Below, piece by piece: positions 32,077-44,300 of a DNA stretch of 54,000 bases. Positions within the stretch are counted from its first letter, which is position 1, and every line of letters starts with the position of its first letter. The notes beneath the pieces were generated by a model, which saw nothing but the letters and a program-made list of their open reading frames with translations, was not told the DNA's origin and searched no databases. A program made the translations under genes and the position numbers. This DNA is from Mesostigma viride (lineage: Eukaryota; Streptophyta; Mesostigmatophyceae; Mesostigmatales; Mesostigmataceae). The stretch is taken from NCBI GenBank assembly GCA_009746045.1, contig RPFO01000814.1:126001-180000 (forward strand), read 5' to 3'.

Positions 32077-32545
32077 CTGCATGGCAGTCCAAGACGGGAG
32101 AGTCCCACCCCCCTTCACTAACGTTATTCCCCAGCCCCCTCTGCTAACGTTAGTGCCCGCACCCCTTTACAAACTTTAGTGCTCGTGCCCCTCTGCTAAC
32201 GTTAGTGCCCGTGCTCCTTTATTAACGTTAGTGCCCCCCCCCTCCCCCCCCTCTGCTAACGTTAGTGCCCGTGCCCCTTCACTAACGTTATTCCCCAGCC
32301 CCCTCTGCTAACGTAAGTGCCCGCGCCCCTTTACAAACTTTAGTGCTCGTGCCCCTCTGCTAACGTTAGTGCCCGTGCTCCTTTACTAACGTTAGTGCCC
32401 AGCCCCCTCTGCTAACGTTAGTGCCCGTGCCCCTTCACTAACGTTAGCGCCCGTGCCCCTTCACTAACGTTAGTGCCCGTGCCCCTCTGCTAACGTTATT
32501 CCCCAGCCCCCTCTGCTATCGCTAATGCCCGTGCCCCTTTATATT

Positions 32546-32970
32546 TGGACCAGGAACACATCCCACAACTAGGCTCGACTATCCCACAACCAGGAACCCA
32601 TCCCACAACCAGGAACGAGTATCCCACAACTGAACTAGGAACGTGTATCCCACAACCAAGAACAAGTATCCTACAACCAGGAACGTGCATCCCACAACCA
32701 GGAACGTGCATCCCACAACCAGGAACGACTATCCCACAACTAGGAACGTGTATCCCACAACCAGGAACAAGTATCCTACAACCAGGAACGTGTTTCCCAC
32801 AACCAGGAACATGTATCCCACAACCACGAACGAATTTCCCACCACCAGGAACAAGTATCCCACAACCAGGAACACATCCCACAACCAGGAAAGTGCATCC
32901 CACAACCAGGAACAAGTATCCCAAAACAAGGAACACATCCCACAACCAGGAACGTGTATCCCACAACTAG
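32546..32970 (+). repeat. 21-bp minisatellite, second locus
   Basis: About twenty copies of CCCACAACCAGGAACGTGTA-type units appear, same unit and orientation as at 29.35 kb. The two arrays bracket the 82-bp satellite and the CTAACGTTAG array. Confidence 0.9.
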
Positions 32971-33009
32971 TCGCGCAGTCGGTCTGAATGACTGGCATTA
33001 TAACGAGCG

Positions 33010-33224
33010 TCATATTCGTCTCCGGCTTGGCAGTGCCGTCATCCTGCATACAAAAAGCACATTGGAGCCAGCACTTTCCCGCGGGTTGTAGCCGATATTC
33101 CTCCATGCAGCGATATTCACCAATGCGCTATCAATAAACAAGTCGACACCATCCGGGTATGTAAAAAAAGCACGCTGCTGGCCACGACGGTCACGGCGAT
33201 GATGAACGACAATAACAAGAACGC
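33010..33224 (-). CDS. Possible exon or gene remnant of unknown function
   Basis: Following CTATTAG, a 70-residue frame reads GVLVIVVHHRRDRRGQQ, then FFTYPDGVDLFIDSALV and IGYNPRESAGSNVLFVCR before TGA. A consensus-like donor (CCG|GTAAGTAG) lies 50 bp upstream, so it could be a spliced exon with a very short intron. The composition looks coding. It sits just inside the right inverted repeat of the 6.77 kb element. No family is recognised. Confidence 0.3.
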
Positions 33225-33704
33225 CTAATAGCAGGCGTCATACAAACTAGAACAGACTGGAACAACTACTTACCGGTCGTCTGTGATCTTGACACAGAGC
33301 CTGGTTTACAAGGAAGCGAGGGAAACCGGCCACTATGAGCACCCCTACTTAACCCACATAATGAAGGTTAGGAATCCTCCCCATCATGCTAACCGTAGAC
33401 TCGGTGAAACGCCCCATGCTACAAATACGATAGCCCAGCAACGACTACTTGCGGCCATCACCTTGTCCAGTTCTGGCTGGCTGTGCGGCGGTAATTTTAC
33501 CAAGTTTAAAAATGTTACGCCGCACCAGTCTGTGCTTTTTTACGTAGTACCAGTGTAGTGTAGAAATCTGCCAAAAGAGCAAACGCCCAAAGCCAACTTC
33601 CAAGACGCCCAAAGCCAAATTCCAAGACGCCCAAAGCCCAAAGGCGGGCGAGTCTGGCGCGGCGCCGGCCATTGGGCCCCGGAATAAGAAATACCCTCAC
33701 GGCA

Positions 33705-34342
33705 GCCTGTCAGTCAGTTGATCCCCCGCTGGTCATAACCACGCTCACGTGGCCGGGCTCTAAACGTTGCGCGTTGCTCTGCCAGAGCTCAGTGCTCAGC
33801 GGTGTTCAGGACTCGGGACGTTACGCGAGCAGCGGGCCACCTCACTCTGACTAAAAGTGCCGGCAAAAAAAAAAAATAAGATAGCACTGTCAGCATCGTA
33901 ATTCATGCAATGTCGAGGCCATAGCCCACGGACATTACCCATCATTTGCCACATTATGTGACCGCCACGCACGGTTTTTGGAGGGCATGCTGGGAAATTG
34001 ATGCCATTTGGTCAACATGGTGCGTAGGATGGCCTAACAACCGGCTGGCACTGGGCGTGTCCACCGGCGGAACGTGCAGCAGTAACTTCAACAATATTTA
34101 ATATGGTGGCCAGGTAGTTATGGATGCGGACTTAATTAACGTTGGTAAGAATACACTCTCTGCCATCAATTGTGCTGGAAACAGCGACCGACGATGTATC
34201 GATGTAGGCTAATGCAGAGTAGCACATGCATGTTGGACCCCATGCTACAGGGAGACCGGGCCTGGGCTCCGTAGCTGCGCGCGGCCGGCCGGCATTATCT
34301 GCAGTGAGGCTAGCGCATGAAACACAGCGCACATTCTCAATT
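33705..34342. other. Upstream region of phosphodiesterase gene
   Basis: No separate gene is seen. It includes an A12 run near 33868 and the presumed 5' UTR/promoter of the gene that follows. An in-frame upstream ATG occurs at 34226. Confidence 0.4.
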
Positions 34343-34609
34343 ATGACTCTCAGCGGCGTCTTGAAGGAGCCGGCGAAGGAGAAGATGGTCAGAAAAAATG
34401 GCTTCCTTGCGTCGATTGGGAGCTCCATTTCCCACCGCCTCGGTATAAACATGGCGCGTTTGGTTATCTTATTCGTCCTCTGTGCGGCAGTCATGGTTAC
34501 AGCCATGCTGACATGGATTATATCTAAGAATGTGATGGATAGGTCGTTCGACTTCATGTCCGCACAACTCCGAGAGGACGTGACCCAAGGTGCAGTGGCG
34601 GAGTTAAAG
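34343..34609 (+). CDS. Exon 1: cytosolic start and first membrane helix
   Basis: It codes 89 residues with the hydrophobic helix around [17 protein letters not shown] and the start of the outer domain ([10 protein letters not shown]). It ends ELK|GTACGC in phase 0. The frame is open to an earlier ATG at 34226, which would add 39 residues. Confidence 0.75.
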
Positions 34610-37600
34610 GTACGCAGATATTGGCCCTCCATCTACGAAATTGTGCGGGCCTAGCCTTTGAGAAGCACTGCACGAGGTTTGAGAGCCCATGCATGTCTCA
34701 CAGAATTCTTCTCCTCGACTGGTCGGTTGCCACGATTACTTTTTCACATGGGCCAGGTGGGGGGGCAGGAAGGAAGTAAAATGGACCCCATGCGTCAAAT
34801 GAAAGAGCTTGTTGAGACAAGCACTTTGATATATGGTACCCCCCCCCCACACACCCACCCACCCACCCACACACCACCCCTGAAAATGTGAGGGTATGAA
34901 GTTCTAGGCCTCCAAATCAGCCTGGTTGGGTGGTTGGTCAAGAGCTCCGAAGACTTTTCAAGGAGTCCCCAAAACGTTTTGTGTGGTATGAATTTCGGGA
35001 AGTTTTCAGTGGGAAAAAGTCTCCCCTTGACGAGAGCATCTCAAATCCACTGGTACATCGGATGAAGGGGGGTAGGCGTGGGGTGGTGGCCAAGGTTGCC
35101 CTCTCCACTGCTTAGAGGGTAAACCCTATTCACTATGGATTGTTGCCTGGTTAGCAACCAGGGTGGTTACTAACCAGGCAACATTCAACACCGACAGTCA
35201 ACTGAGTCAAGCCGACCCAGGGGCCAGGGCCAACCCCACTGTACAGTCGTCTCGGCTAAATTATATGTATGACGCATAAGGAGACCCTCATCGTGGATCG
35301 CGTGTTGATTCGCCGCTGTAGGTCATACTGCACAATCGTGTTGTCAACTAATTGTAAAATTAGAGGTACCATGCAAAACGTGCCGGTGGAAAGTGGTCAG
35401 TTCCCACTATTACATCCCAGCAATCTCTTGATACAAGGGTAACGGGCCGGGTGCTGGTACAGTGTTAGGTACAGGTTGAAAATGGAGTCGGCGTGTTTAC
35501 ATGGCACCCTGACAATTTTGGGAAGCAGGAAGTAATATTTTTTGCAAAACTCGTGAACGTCATAAACATGGGAACTAAGTTGGCGCCATCTGGACAGAAA
35601 GGTAGGTAAGTTCTTCAAACAAGACAATCTGTGTGCAGTCTTTCAAGGCAACGTTCCTCACGTCTACTTCAAGGTTGGACCTCTTGTCGCTGCCTTTTTC
35701 AAGCAATTTTACCTAGTATCCCACTACACTAGAGCAGATAATGAGGTCTCGTTGCCATGCACTGCATGGGGTGCCATTGCAAGCTGAGGCAGATGTTGTG
35801 GCTCCTCCAAAGGACGGCTAAGAGCGCGATGTGCATTACCCTTCATGTAATGCTGTGATGACTAAGTGACGTCCCTCCGAACACATGCGCATGGCGAGCC
35901 ATTTGTTTGGAAGAGGACTTGTTGGCGACAATCATGTGTGGGACCCTGCCTAGTCCGCGGCAAGGCTGTGGATTTTCGGCCAATCGTGCACATATTTCAC
36001 GTGAGAAAGTAGCTTGAGCATGGTGCAGGGAGGGACAATCATGATTGGTAACAACCGTCATCGTTTCCCTAGAGAGATAAGAAGCATGTGTGGCAGCAAA
36101 AAGGTACCCTTGCACTAACCTGCACATGTGCCTGCCAAATGCCTCAGATGTTGGGATGGGGGGACGTACGGAGCAGTATGTGTGGACGTACTGCATGCTA
36201 GACCATATACAAACGTAGCTTGCCAACCTAGAGCGTCGGAGGCCCGGTTGAAGAGGATGAATCGACTCGGGACATGTTGAGACTTGGCATTATGGGGGGG
36301 ATAGGGAGTGGTGCGTGTGAGCAGTCAAATTGCAAAGCTCAAGATCAGCCCTTGCCGAGGAGGAACCAAAGGACTTCTTCTTGGAGCAGGACCCATGATG
36401 GCCTCTTGGCAGTTAGCATATTGCGTTTTGAACATAAAAAACATTTGTAATGCTTTATAAAAATGTCCGCCATCAGTTGTTACGTGGTTGTTCTTTCTGT
36501 CGCGCCGGAGTTCAGATTCCTTGCGCCGAATTGCATGCTGTCCGATCATTTGAAATGAATTAGTTTATTATAAAGTAATGTGCACGCGATTCCCATTGTT
36601 GGGAAGTGATGCATGTAGGGAGCCATGCATATTGTTACTCTTTGATACTGTTGCTATTTGATATTGTTATCTTTTGATATTGTTACTCTTTGATTGCTTC
36701 ATGTCTCACTTCATTAATTAACTTGCCCATCCTTCCCCGTCATCCAAGTGAGAAAACTATCCCAATAGATCAACTTAATATCGTTGGTATTATTAATATC
36801 GATACTAATTAATTATTTAATTAATTAATATCGATATACCTGACATGCACGAGTTTACGTCCGCGTGAGACATTCACGCTGTAACTGATAATGGAATCAT
36901 GCGGCACCACATTGGCTAATTACATGGTTTTTAATAGTTTAAAGCGAGAGAGCAGTACATGAGGAACACCTAAGGGTGGCAGTATAACCAATGCAAAGCA
37001 GTAAAAGCTAGTAAACATTAGTAGAATGTAGTAGAATTTAGGTGTAGCCTAGTAGAAATAGTTGGAATCTACTACAACCTAGTACTTGCTAGTAGCTTTA
37101 GTTACAGGCTTTACAGTCGGCCGGCGCCCGCGCAGGGTTGGTTGGTTGGTTGAGGCTTCCCAAAAAACTTTTCGGCATATGTTCCAAAAACGTTCTTTCT
37201 GCCCCCCCCCCTGCATGGGCTTTTCTTTTCCCCGTTATCTTTCCAATACGTTTCACAAGAGATAACCCTAAACCCTAAACAGTTGAGGCGGGTGGATGGG
37301 TTTGTGAGAGAGGATGCCTGTTGCATCCACCCGAGGACGCGCGCGCGTACATGTCATGCCCGCTGGTTCCTGCACGCGGATGGGTTCGTTGTGACTATAT
37401 TTGTAGACGTGCATCACATACGCTAGAGGCCACTGGCGTTTCCTGCGACCGGACGTCCGTGGCATGCGCCACCCTCCAAAGTGTGGCATCCACACCACAA
37501 GCCGTACAGCTTGCCAGAAAAAGAAAGACAGGGTTTGTGTACGCTGCTTTTGCCAATTCTCACGAGCCATTTCCCCTCCCCCTGCAATTCATCCCCTCCA

Positions 37601-38333
37601 TCCTCCACATTCTCCTCCTGCTTCCCCCCACTTACTCTCCCTGGGCTACCTGCTACGCTATCACTTGTCGGCGCGTGCAGGGCCTACTCACGCGCGTGTC
37701 CAGCGCCAGCACGGCAGTCTACCGGTCCCTGGACGCGCTCGGCAGCTCCTTCGTCTTGCCCGACGTCACGACGCTGCTCCTCCCCGTGGCATGGGGCACC
37801 TTCTCCACCTCCCGCGATATCTCTGGCATCCACATGGTCACACGCGAGGGGCTCTTCTTCGGGTACCGCCGTGACGGCCCTGAGGTCCGCCTGCTGGGGA
37901 ACCGGGAGGTGGTGGCCGTGCCCGCACCACCGAACGACACGCTGAGTGTCGCGTATGGGTACGTCCCGGACCCGTTCACGGGAAAGCCGTCCACGGATGG
38001 CCCCATGGTCAAGATGTGCGCGATTGGGTCGTGTCCGACGGTCATGGACCCCGCGGTGTACATTCCCCCGACCATTGCGCCACTAAGCTCGCCCGCGTGG
38101 ACGCTCGGCCGTGGCATCACTCGCGGCAGCATGAAGATGAACATGGCCATATGTGAGTGTGGTGGCGGGGCATGAGTGTGCTGTACGTAGCTTTCATGTG
38201 AGGCGTGGTAGCCATACGTGAGTGGCGGCTGGGGGGGCATATAAAGCTTATACATGACGGGTGGTGCTATTTGTGCTCGCCCACATGTGACTGGTGGCGG
38301 GGGAGTGGTGGTGGTGGTGGTGGTGGTGGTGGT

Positions 38334-38365
<32 letters not shown>

Positions 38366-41300
38366 GGTGGTGGTGGTGGTGGTGGTGGTGGTGGTGGTGG
38401 TGGTGGTGGTGGTGGTGGTGGTGGTGGTGGTGGTGGTGGTGGTGGTGGTGGTGGTGGTGGTGGTGGTGGTGGTGGTGGTGGTGGTGGTGGTGGTGGTGGT
38501 GGTGGTGGTGGTGGTGGTGGTGGTGGTGGTGGTGGTGGTGGTGGTGGTGGTGGTGGTGGTGGTGGTGGTGGTGGTGGTGGTGGTGGTGGTGGTGGTGGTG
38601 GTGGTGGTGGTGGTGGTGGTGGTGGTGGTGTGGTGGTGGTGGTGGTGGTGGTGGTGGTGGTGGTGGTGGTGGTGGTGGTGGTGGTGGTGGTGGTGGTGGT
38701 GGTGGTGGTGGTGGTGGTGGTGGTGGTGGTGGTGGTGGTGGTGGTGGTGGTGGTGGTGGTGGTGGTGGTGGTGGTGGTGGTGGTGGTGGTGGTGGTGGTG
38801 GTGGTGGTGGTGGTGGTGTGGTGGTGGTGGTGGTGGTGGTGGTGGTGGTGGTGGTGGTGGTGGTGGTGGTGGTGGTGGTGGTGGTGGTGGTGGTGTGGTG
38901 GTGGTGGTGGTGGTGGTGGTGGTGGTGGTGGTGGTGGTGGTGGTGGTGGTGGTGGTGGTGGTGGTGGTGGTGGTGGTGGTGGTGGTGGTGGTGGTGGTGG
39001 TGGTGGTGGTGGTGGTGGTGGTGGTGGTGGTGGTGGTGGTGGTGGTGGTGGTGGTGGTGGTGGTGGTGGTGGTGGTGGTGGTGGTGGTGGTGGTGGTGGT
39101 GGTGGTGGTGGTGGTGGTGGTGGTGGTGGTGGTGGTGGTGGTGGTGGTGGTGGTGGTGGTGGTGGTGGTGGTGGTGGTGGTGGTGGTGGTGGTGGTGGTG
39201 GTGGTGGTGGTGGTGGTGGTGGTGGTGGTGGTGGTGGTGGTGGTGGTGGTGGTGGTGGTGGTGGTGGTGGTGGTGGTGGTGGTGTGGTGGTGGTGGTGGT
39301 GGTGGTGGTGGTGGTGGTGGTGGTGGTGGTGGTGGTGGTGGTGGTGGTGGTGGTGGTGTGGTGGTGGTGGTGGTGGTGGTGGTGGTGGTGGTGGTGGTGG
39401 TGGTGGTGGTGGTGGTGGTGGTGGTGGTGGTGGTGGTGGTGGTGGTGGTGGTGGTGGTGGTGGTGGTGGTGGTGGTGGTGGTGGTGGTGGTGGTGGTGGT
39501 GGTGTGGTGGTGGTGGTGGTGGTGGTGGTGGTGGTGGTGGTGGTGGTGGTGGTGGTGGTGGTGTGGTGGTGGTGGTGGTGGTGGTGGTGGTGGTGGTGGT
39601 GGTGGTGGTGGTGGTGGTGGTGGTGGTGGTGGTGGTGGTGGTGGTGGTGGTGGTGGTGGTGGTGGTGGTGGTGGTGGTGGTGGTGGTGGTGGTGGTGGTG
39701 GTGGTGGTGGTGGTGGTGGTGGTGGTGGTGGTGGTGGTGGTGGTGGTGTGTGGTGGTGGTGGTGGTGGTGGTGGTGGTGGTGGTGGTGGTGGTGGTGGTG
39801 GTGGTGGTGGTGGTGGTGGTGGTGGTGGTGGTGGTGGTGGTGGTGGTGGTGGTGGTGGTGGTGGTGGTGGTGGTGGTGGTGGTGGTGGTGGTGGTGGTGG
39901 TGGTGGTGGTGGTGGTGGTGGTGGTGGTGGTGGTGTGGTGGTGGTGGTGGTGGTGGTGGTGGTGGTGGTGGTGGTGGTGGTGGTGGTGGTGGTGGTGGTG
40001 GTGGTGGTGGTGTGTGGTGGTGGTGGTGGTGGTGGTGGTGGTGGTGGTGGTGGTGGTGGTGGTGGTGGTGGTGGTGGTGGTGGTGGTGGTGGTGGTGGTG
40101 GTGGTGGTGGTGGTGGTGGTGGTGGTGGTGGTGGTGGTGGTGGTGGTGGTGGTGGTGGTGGTGGTGGTGGTGGTGGTGGTGGTGGTGGTGGTGGTGGTGG
40201 TGGTGGTGGTGGTGGTGGTGGTGGTGGTGGTGGTGGTGGTGGTGGTGGTGGTGGTGGTGGTGGTGTGGTGGTGGTGGTGGTGGTGGTGGTGGTGGTGGTG
40301 GTGGTGGTGGTGGTGGTGGTGGTGGTGGTGGTGGTGGTGGTGGTGGTGGTGGTGGTGGTGGTGGTGGTGGTGGTGGTGGTGGTGGTGGTGGTGTGGTGGT
40401 GGTGGTGGTGGTGGTGGTGGTGGTGGTGGTGGTGTGGTGGTGGTGGTGGTGGTGGTGGTGGTGGTGGTGGTGGTGGTGGTGGTGGTGGTGGTGGTGGTGT
40501 GGTGGTGGTGGTGGTGGTGGTGGTGGTGGTGGTGGTGGTGGTGGTGGTGGTGGTGGTGGTGGTGGTGGTGGTGGTGGTGGTGGTGGTGGTGGTGGTGGTG
40601 GTGGTGGTGGTGGTGGTGGTGGTGGTGGTGGTGGTGGTGGTGGTGGTGGTGGTGGTGGTGGTGGTGGTGGTGGTGGTGGTGGTGGTGGTGGTGGTGGTGG
40701 TGGTGGTGGTGGTGGTGGTGGTGGTGGTGGTGGTGGTGGTGGTGGTGGTGGTGGTGGTGGTGGTGGTGGTGGTGGTGGTGGTGGTGGTGGTGGTGGTGGT
40801 GGTGGTGGTGGTGGTGGTGGTGGTGGTGGTGGTGGTGGTGGTGGTGGTGGTGGTGGTGGTGGTGGTGGTGGTGGTGGTGGTGGTGGTGGTGGTGGTGGTG
40901 GTGGTGGTGGTGGTGTGGTGGTGGTGGTGGTGGTGGTGGTGGTGGTGGTGGTGGTGGTGGTGGTGGTGGTGGTGGTGGTGGTGGTGGTGGTGGTGGTGGT
41001 GGTGGTGGTGGTGGTGGTGGTGGTGGTGGTGGTGGTGGTGGTGTGGTGGTGGTGGTGGTGGTGGTGGTGGTGGTGGTGGTGGTGGTGGTGGTGGTGGTGG
41101 TGGTGGTGGTGGTGGTGGTGGTGTGGTGGTGGTGGTGGTGGTGGTGGTGGTGGTGGTGGTGGTGGTGGTGGTGGTGGTGGTGGTGGTGGTGGTGGTGGTG
41201 GTCATATGTGGCATGATGTGAAGGGTGGCCAGTTTTGGCATACACACAACCGGCCACCTTTCACTTGCTGTGTTGGCATGATGTCACTCCCTGTACCCTG

Positions 41301-44300
41301 TGCCACTGCTGCTGCCACGGCTGCCGCCGCCACCACCGCCGCTGCCACCACCACCACCATCACCACCACCACCACCACCACCACCACCACCACCACCACC
41401 ACCACCACCACCACCACCACCACCACCACCACCACCACCACCACCACCACCACCACCACCACCACCACCACCACCACCACCACCACCACCACCACCACCA
41501 CCACCACCACCACCACCACCACCACCACCACCACCACCACCACCACCACCACGACAACAACGTTTGGCGCTGCCAACCCGCCAAAGGCAAAATTTTTTGT
41601 TGTCCTCACCATATGCCAGCAACCCGCTCAACACGTCTTGTATATTACATTCACTCTATTCTGTACTTCACCGGTCCCCCCCCCCCCCTGCGCCAGCATC
41701 GGCGCTGGAGCCCACACTCTCGGTCTACTCGAGCTTCAAGGACGAGCGGGGGGAACAGCTGGCGGTGATGTCCATCTCCGCACTCTCCTCGCAGTTGAAG
41801 GCGTTCCTGCAAGCCACCAGCGTGGTACGCGTCTTCCACGGGCGCGTGTTCATCGCTGAGGGAGCCCGGCTCAACATCCTGTCGGCCTCCAACGGGACTA
41901 TGTACACGCCGGCGGCCGCGCCGGGTTTGCGCCCCACGCTCGCGTCGGCGGTCAACTCGAGCGATGAGGTCACGCGGGAGGCGGCCAGGTATGACAATGG
42001 AATTGCCTCGGTAAGCAGAAAACACGAACCTAAGGGTGTTACCAAGGAGGCAGCCAGGTATCGACCACGCAACTAGAGCCTTGACAAATTAAATTGTATT
42101 TTCAAGGTGTGACGATAGAATCACCTTGTCAAAGGTAAAACAGGAGACAAGCGGCGTCGTTTAAGCCGCGCAGGAAATGGGCATCATTTTTTTAAATGGG
42201 TGCATCCGTTTTAGGGTAAGGGAGGGACGCTCCTCCCATGCGCCAGACAGGGAACCCCATCCAATCGTCGCGCAGATCTATTTTTCCTCAAACTCACCTG
42301 CCTAATAATAATACATGTATGCTTATAGTAATAATGATAACATACGTATGCTTTTAATAATACTGGTGTGCTTATAATAATGTATATATCCTTATAGTCA
42401 TAATAATACACGTATGCTGGCACCACAAGGGCATGCTAGTGTAACATCCAATGATTGATACTCTTGACTTTTTTCAGTGCTAACAATTATGTCCGACAGT
42501 CCGACTCTGAGAAGATGGTTTCGATGCTATGTCCAGCCCCGCTGCTCTGACACCAGGCACAAGAACGAGACCTTTGTCTTGCCATCGCTTGCCCGTCGAG
42601 GGTGTGGGGTTTTGCCGACAACCCATGAAACGTTTATGCTTACACCCGCGTGTGTACACACCAGGCACATGAACGAGACGTTCGGAAGCGAGCTCTTTGG
42701 CCGGACCATCCAGACGCACGCACCCCTGGGCACCCACGGCGTCCACTACCTGCAGTCGCTGCCGCTCACGTTCGAGGGCCTGCAGCTGGTGGTGATTCTG
42801 GCGGTCGCGCGGGAGGAGTTCCGAGGGGAGATCGAGGAGTCCCGTCGGCAGGGCCTCATCATCGCTATGGTCATCGTCATCGTCATGTTCGTCGTTGGGG
42901 GGCTGGCCATGTGCCTGTCCACCTCGTGCATCAGCCGCAAGCTGAGTGACCAAGAGAAGGGGCTGGGAGAGGCGGCCGCGGCCAACCAGGTGCGCCAAGT
43001 AGTTGATTATTCCTCTATTTTTCCTATGTGATAGCTCTATTTACCCTTGCTATGTGTATGGGATGGCTCGTTTGGCTAGAGGGAGAGGCAGCCGCGGTCA
43101 ACCAGGTGCCTGGAGCAGTTTTAACTCTATGTTTCCATATGGGATGGGTGTCTGGTAGCGGTTGGGTATGGCGAGAGGCGGCCACGGCAAACTCAGTGCG
43201 CAAGGCACTGCTTCACCATCATTTTGCAGGTTTGCCATGGTGGTCTTAGCCGTGGTACCGATCCGTGATGGCTCAATAGGGAAGTAGGGGCCGACTGGGT
43301 GCAAGGTGGTCTTAGCCGTGGTACCGATCCGTGATGGCTCAATAGGGAAGTAGAGGCCGACTGGGTGCATGCCGTGCCTAGTTACAGGAGTGTTAGGCCA
43401 GGAGTTTGGTTTCGGTACACGTGACAGGTTGCTATGCCAGGAGTACACTTTAGGTGACAACGGCCGCATGAACCATGAAAACCAAGTTGAATGTGCGATG
43501 CTGATATGGTTGGAACGTAGGAGCTTTGGCGTAAGTCCGCGGCTCTGGGTGATTCGGGGTCCTCCAGCTGTCCGAGCGATCAACCGGCTGGTAGAACGCG
43601 TTTACTTTAGAGAGTGGTTTTTCCTTTAAGAGTGGTGCCAGTACGTCTGAAGTTCGCGAGTTAGTACCGTCGAATCCCCAGCCGAACTAGCGGGCATTCT
43701 CGGTGCGAGTGGCTGAACTGGGAGCATTGGAGTAAGGCGTCAGTGGCGTTTCAGCAAACATCTGGACTCCTGGTGCCACAACGCATCTCTTTGCTCACGT
43801 CGAATTGCACTGTATTGGCGCTGTTTCACCTCGTCCATTCTTCTACAAAGCCTCGGTAGATGTTGCATATTTTACGACGGTCATGACGTGGAAACACTTG
43901 CTTTCGTCCTCTTTTGCCAGCCCCTTTGCCTAGGCGCTTGCTGAAGGAAACGGGTTGAACTCGAGACCTTCAGCCAAGTGTCCCGCTCGCGTGGACCTCC
44001 CCCCCTCTTCTGTTGGTTGCCAGCCGGCGTGAAGCCACACGGACACGTTGGTGTGATGCCTCTCCCTTTTCCATCTGGTGCTCTCTTGTCGATTCTTTCT
44101 CAAATCGATCCCACTTCACGCCCCGCAGGCGCTGAAAGATCAGCTCCAGACGCTCACCCAGGTGTACCCCGACGACTGGCCCAAGATTGACATGGGCACG
44201 CCCCTGGAGAAGCTGACGGCGATCATCAAATCCCTGCAGCCGGGCCGCTTCCTCTCGCACGCGCAGGTGCAGCAGATGCAGGCGCTCGTCACGGCCGACG

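Larger units (their letters stand above)
31265..32545 (+). repeat. CTAACGTTAG minisatellite, interrupted
   Basis: Units of about 26 bp (CTCTGCTAACGTTAGTGCCC) occur at 31270-31490, 31765-31840 and 32105-32545. They are separated by a family B repeat and by a short stretch with a coding-like minus-strand piece. Confidence 0.9.
26931..33696. mobile_element. 6.77 kb DNA transposon with inverted repeats of about 210 bp and 8-bp duplication
   Basis: The left end (26931-27138, starting GGGTATTTCTTATTCCGGGG) and the right end (33696 back to about 33483) are inverted copies with few differences. Both contain several TTTGGGCGTCTTGGAA subrepeats. TCACGGCA flanks both sides (26923-26930, 33697-33704). 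Long inverted repeats beginning GGG with an 8-bp duplication fit Mutator-like or Merlin-like elements. No transposase domain was recognised inside; only small coding-like pieces, a LINE 3' fragment and large minisatellites are present. The copy may be a non-autonomous or eroded member. Confidence 0.85.
34610..37680 (+). other. Intron 1
   Basis: It contains a CACCC-rich run (34840-34885), a 19-bp stem hairpin (35142-35182), TTGATATTGTTA repeats (36640-36695), TTAATTAA/ATCGAT-rich DNA (36770-36840), TAGTA repeats (36990-37100) and telomere-like heptamers (37264-37280). No gene is supported. Confidence 0.6.

Noticed and set aside
41202-41768. Poly-Val, poly-Gly, poly-His and poly-Pro frames across the (CCA)n array
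   Set aside because: Pure microsatellite translation; the array is intronic.
38205-41859. Reading frames of about 1000-1200 residues on both strands made of Trp/Val/Gly or His/Pro/Thr runs
   Set aside because: They are translations of the (TGG)n microsatellite, which lies inside an intron of the phosphodiesterase gene and is open in all frames.
42480-42998. 172-residue minus-strand frame
   Set aside because: It is the shadow of exon 4, whose plus-strand product has a membrane helix and splice sites in phase.
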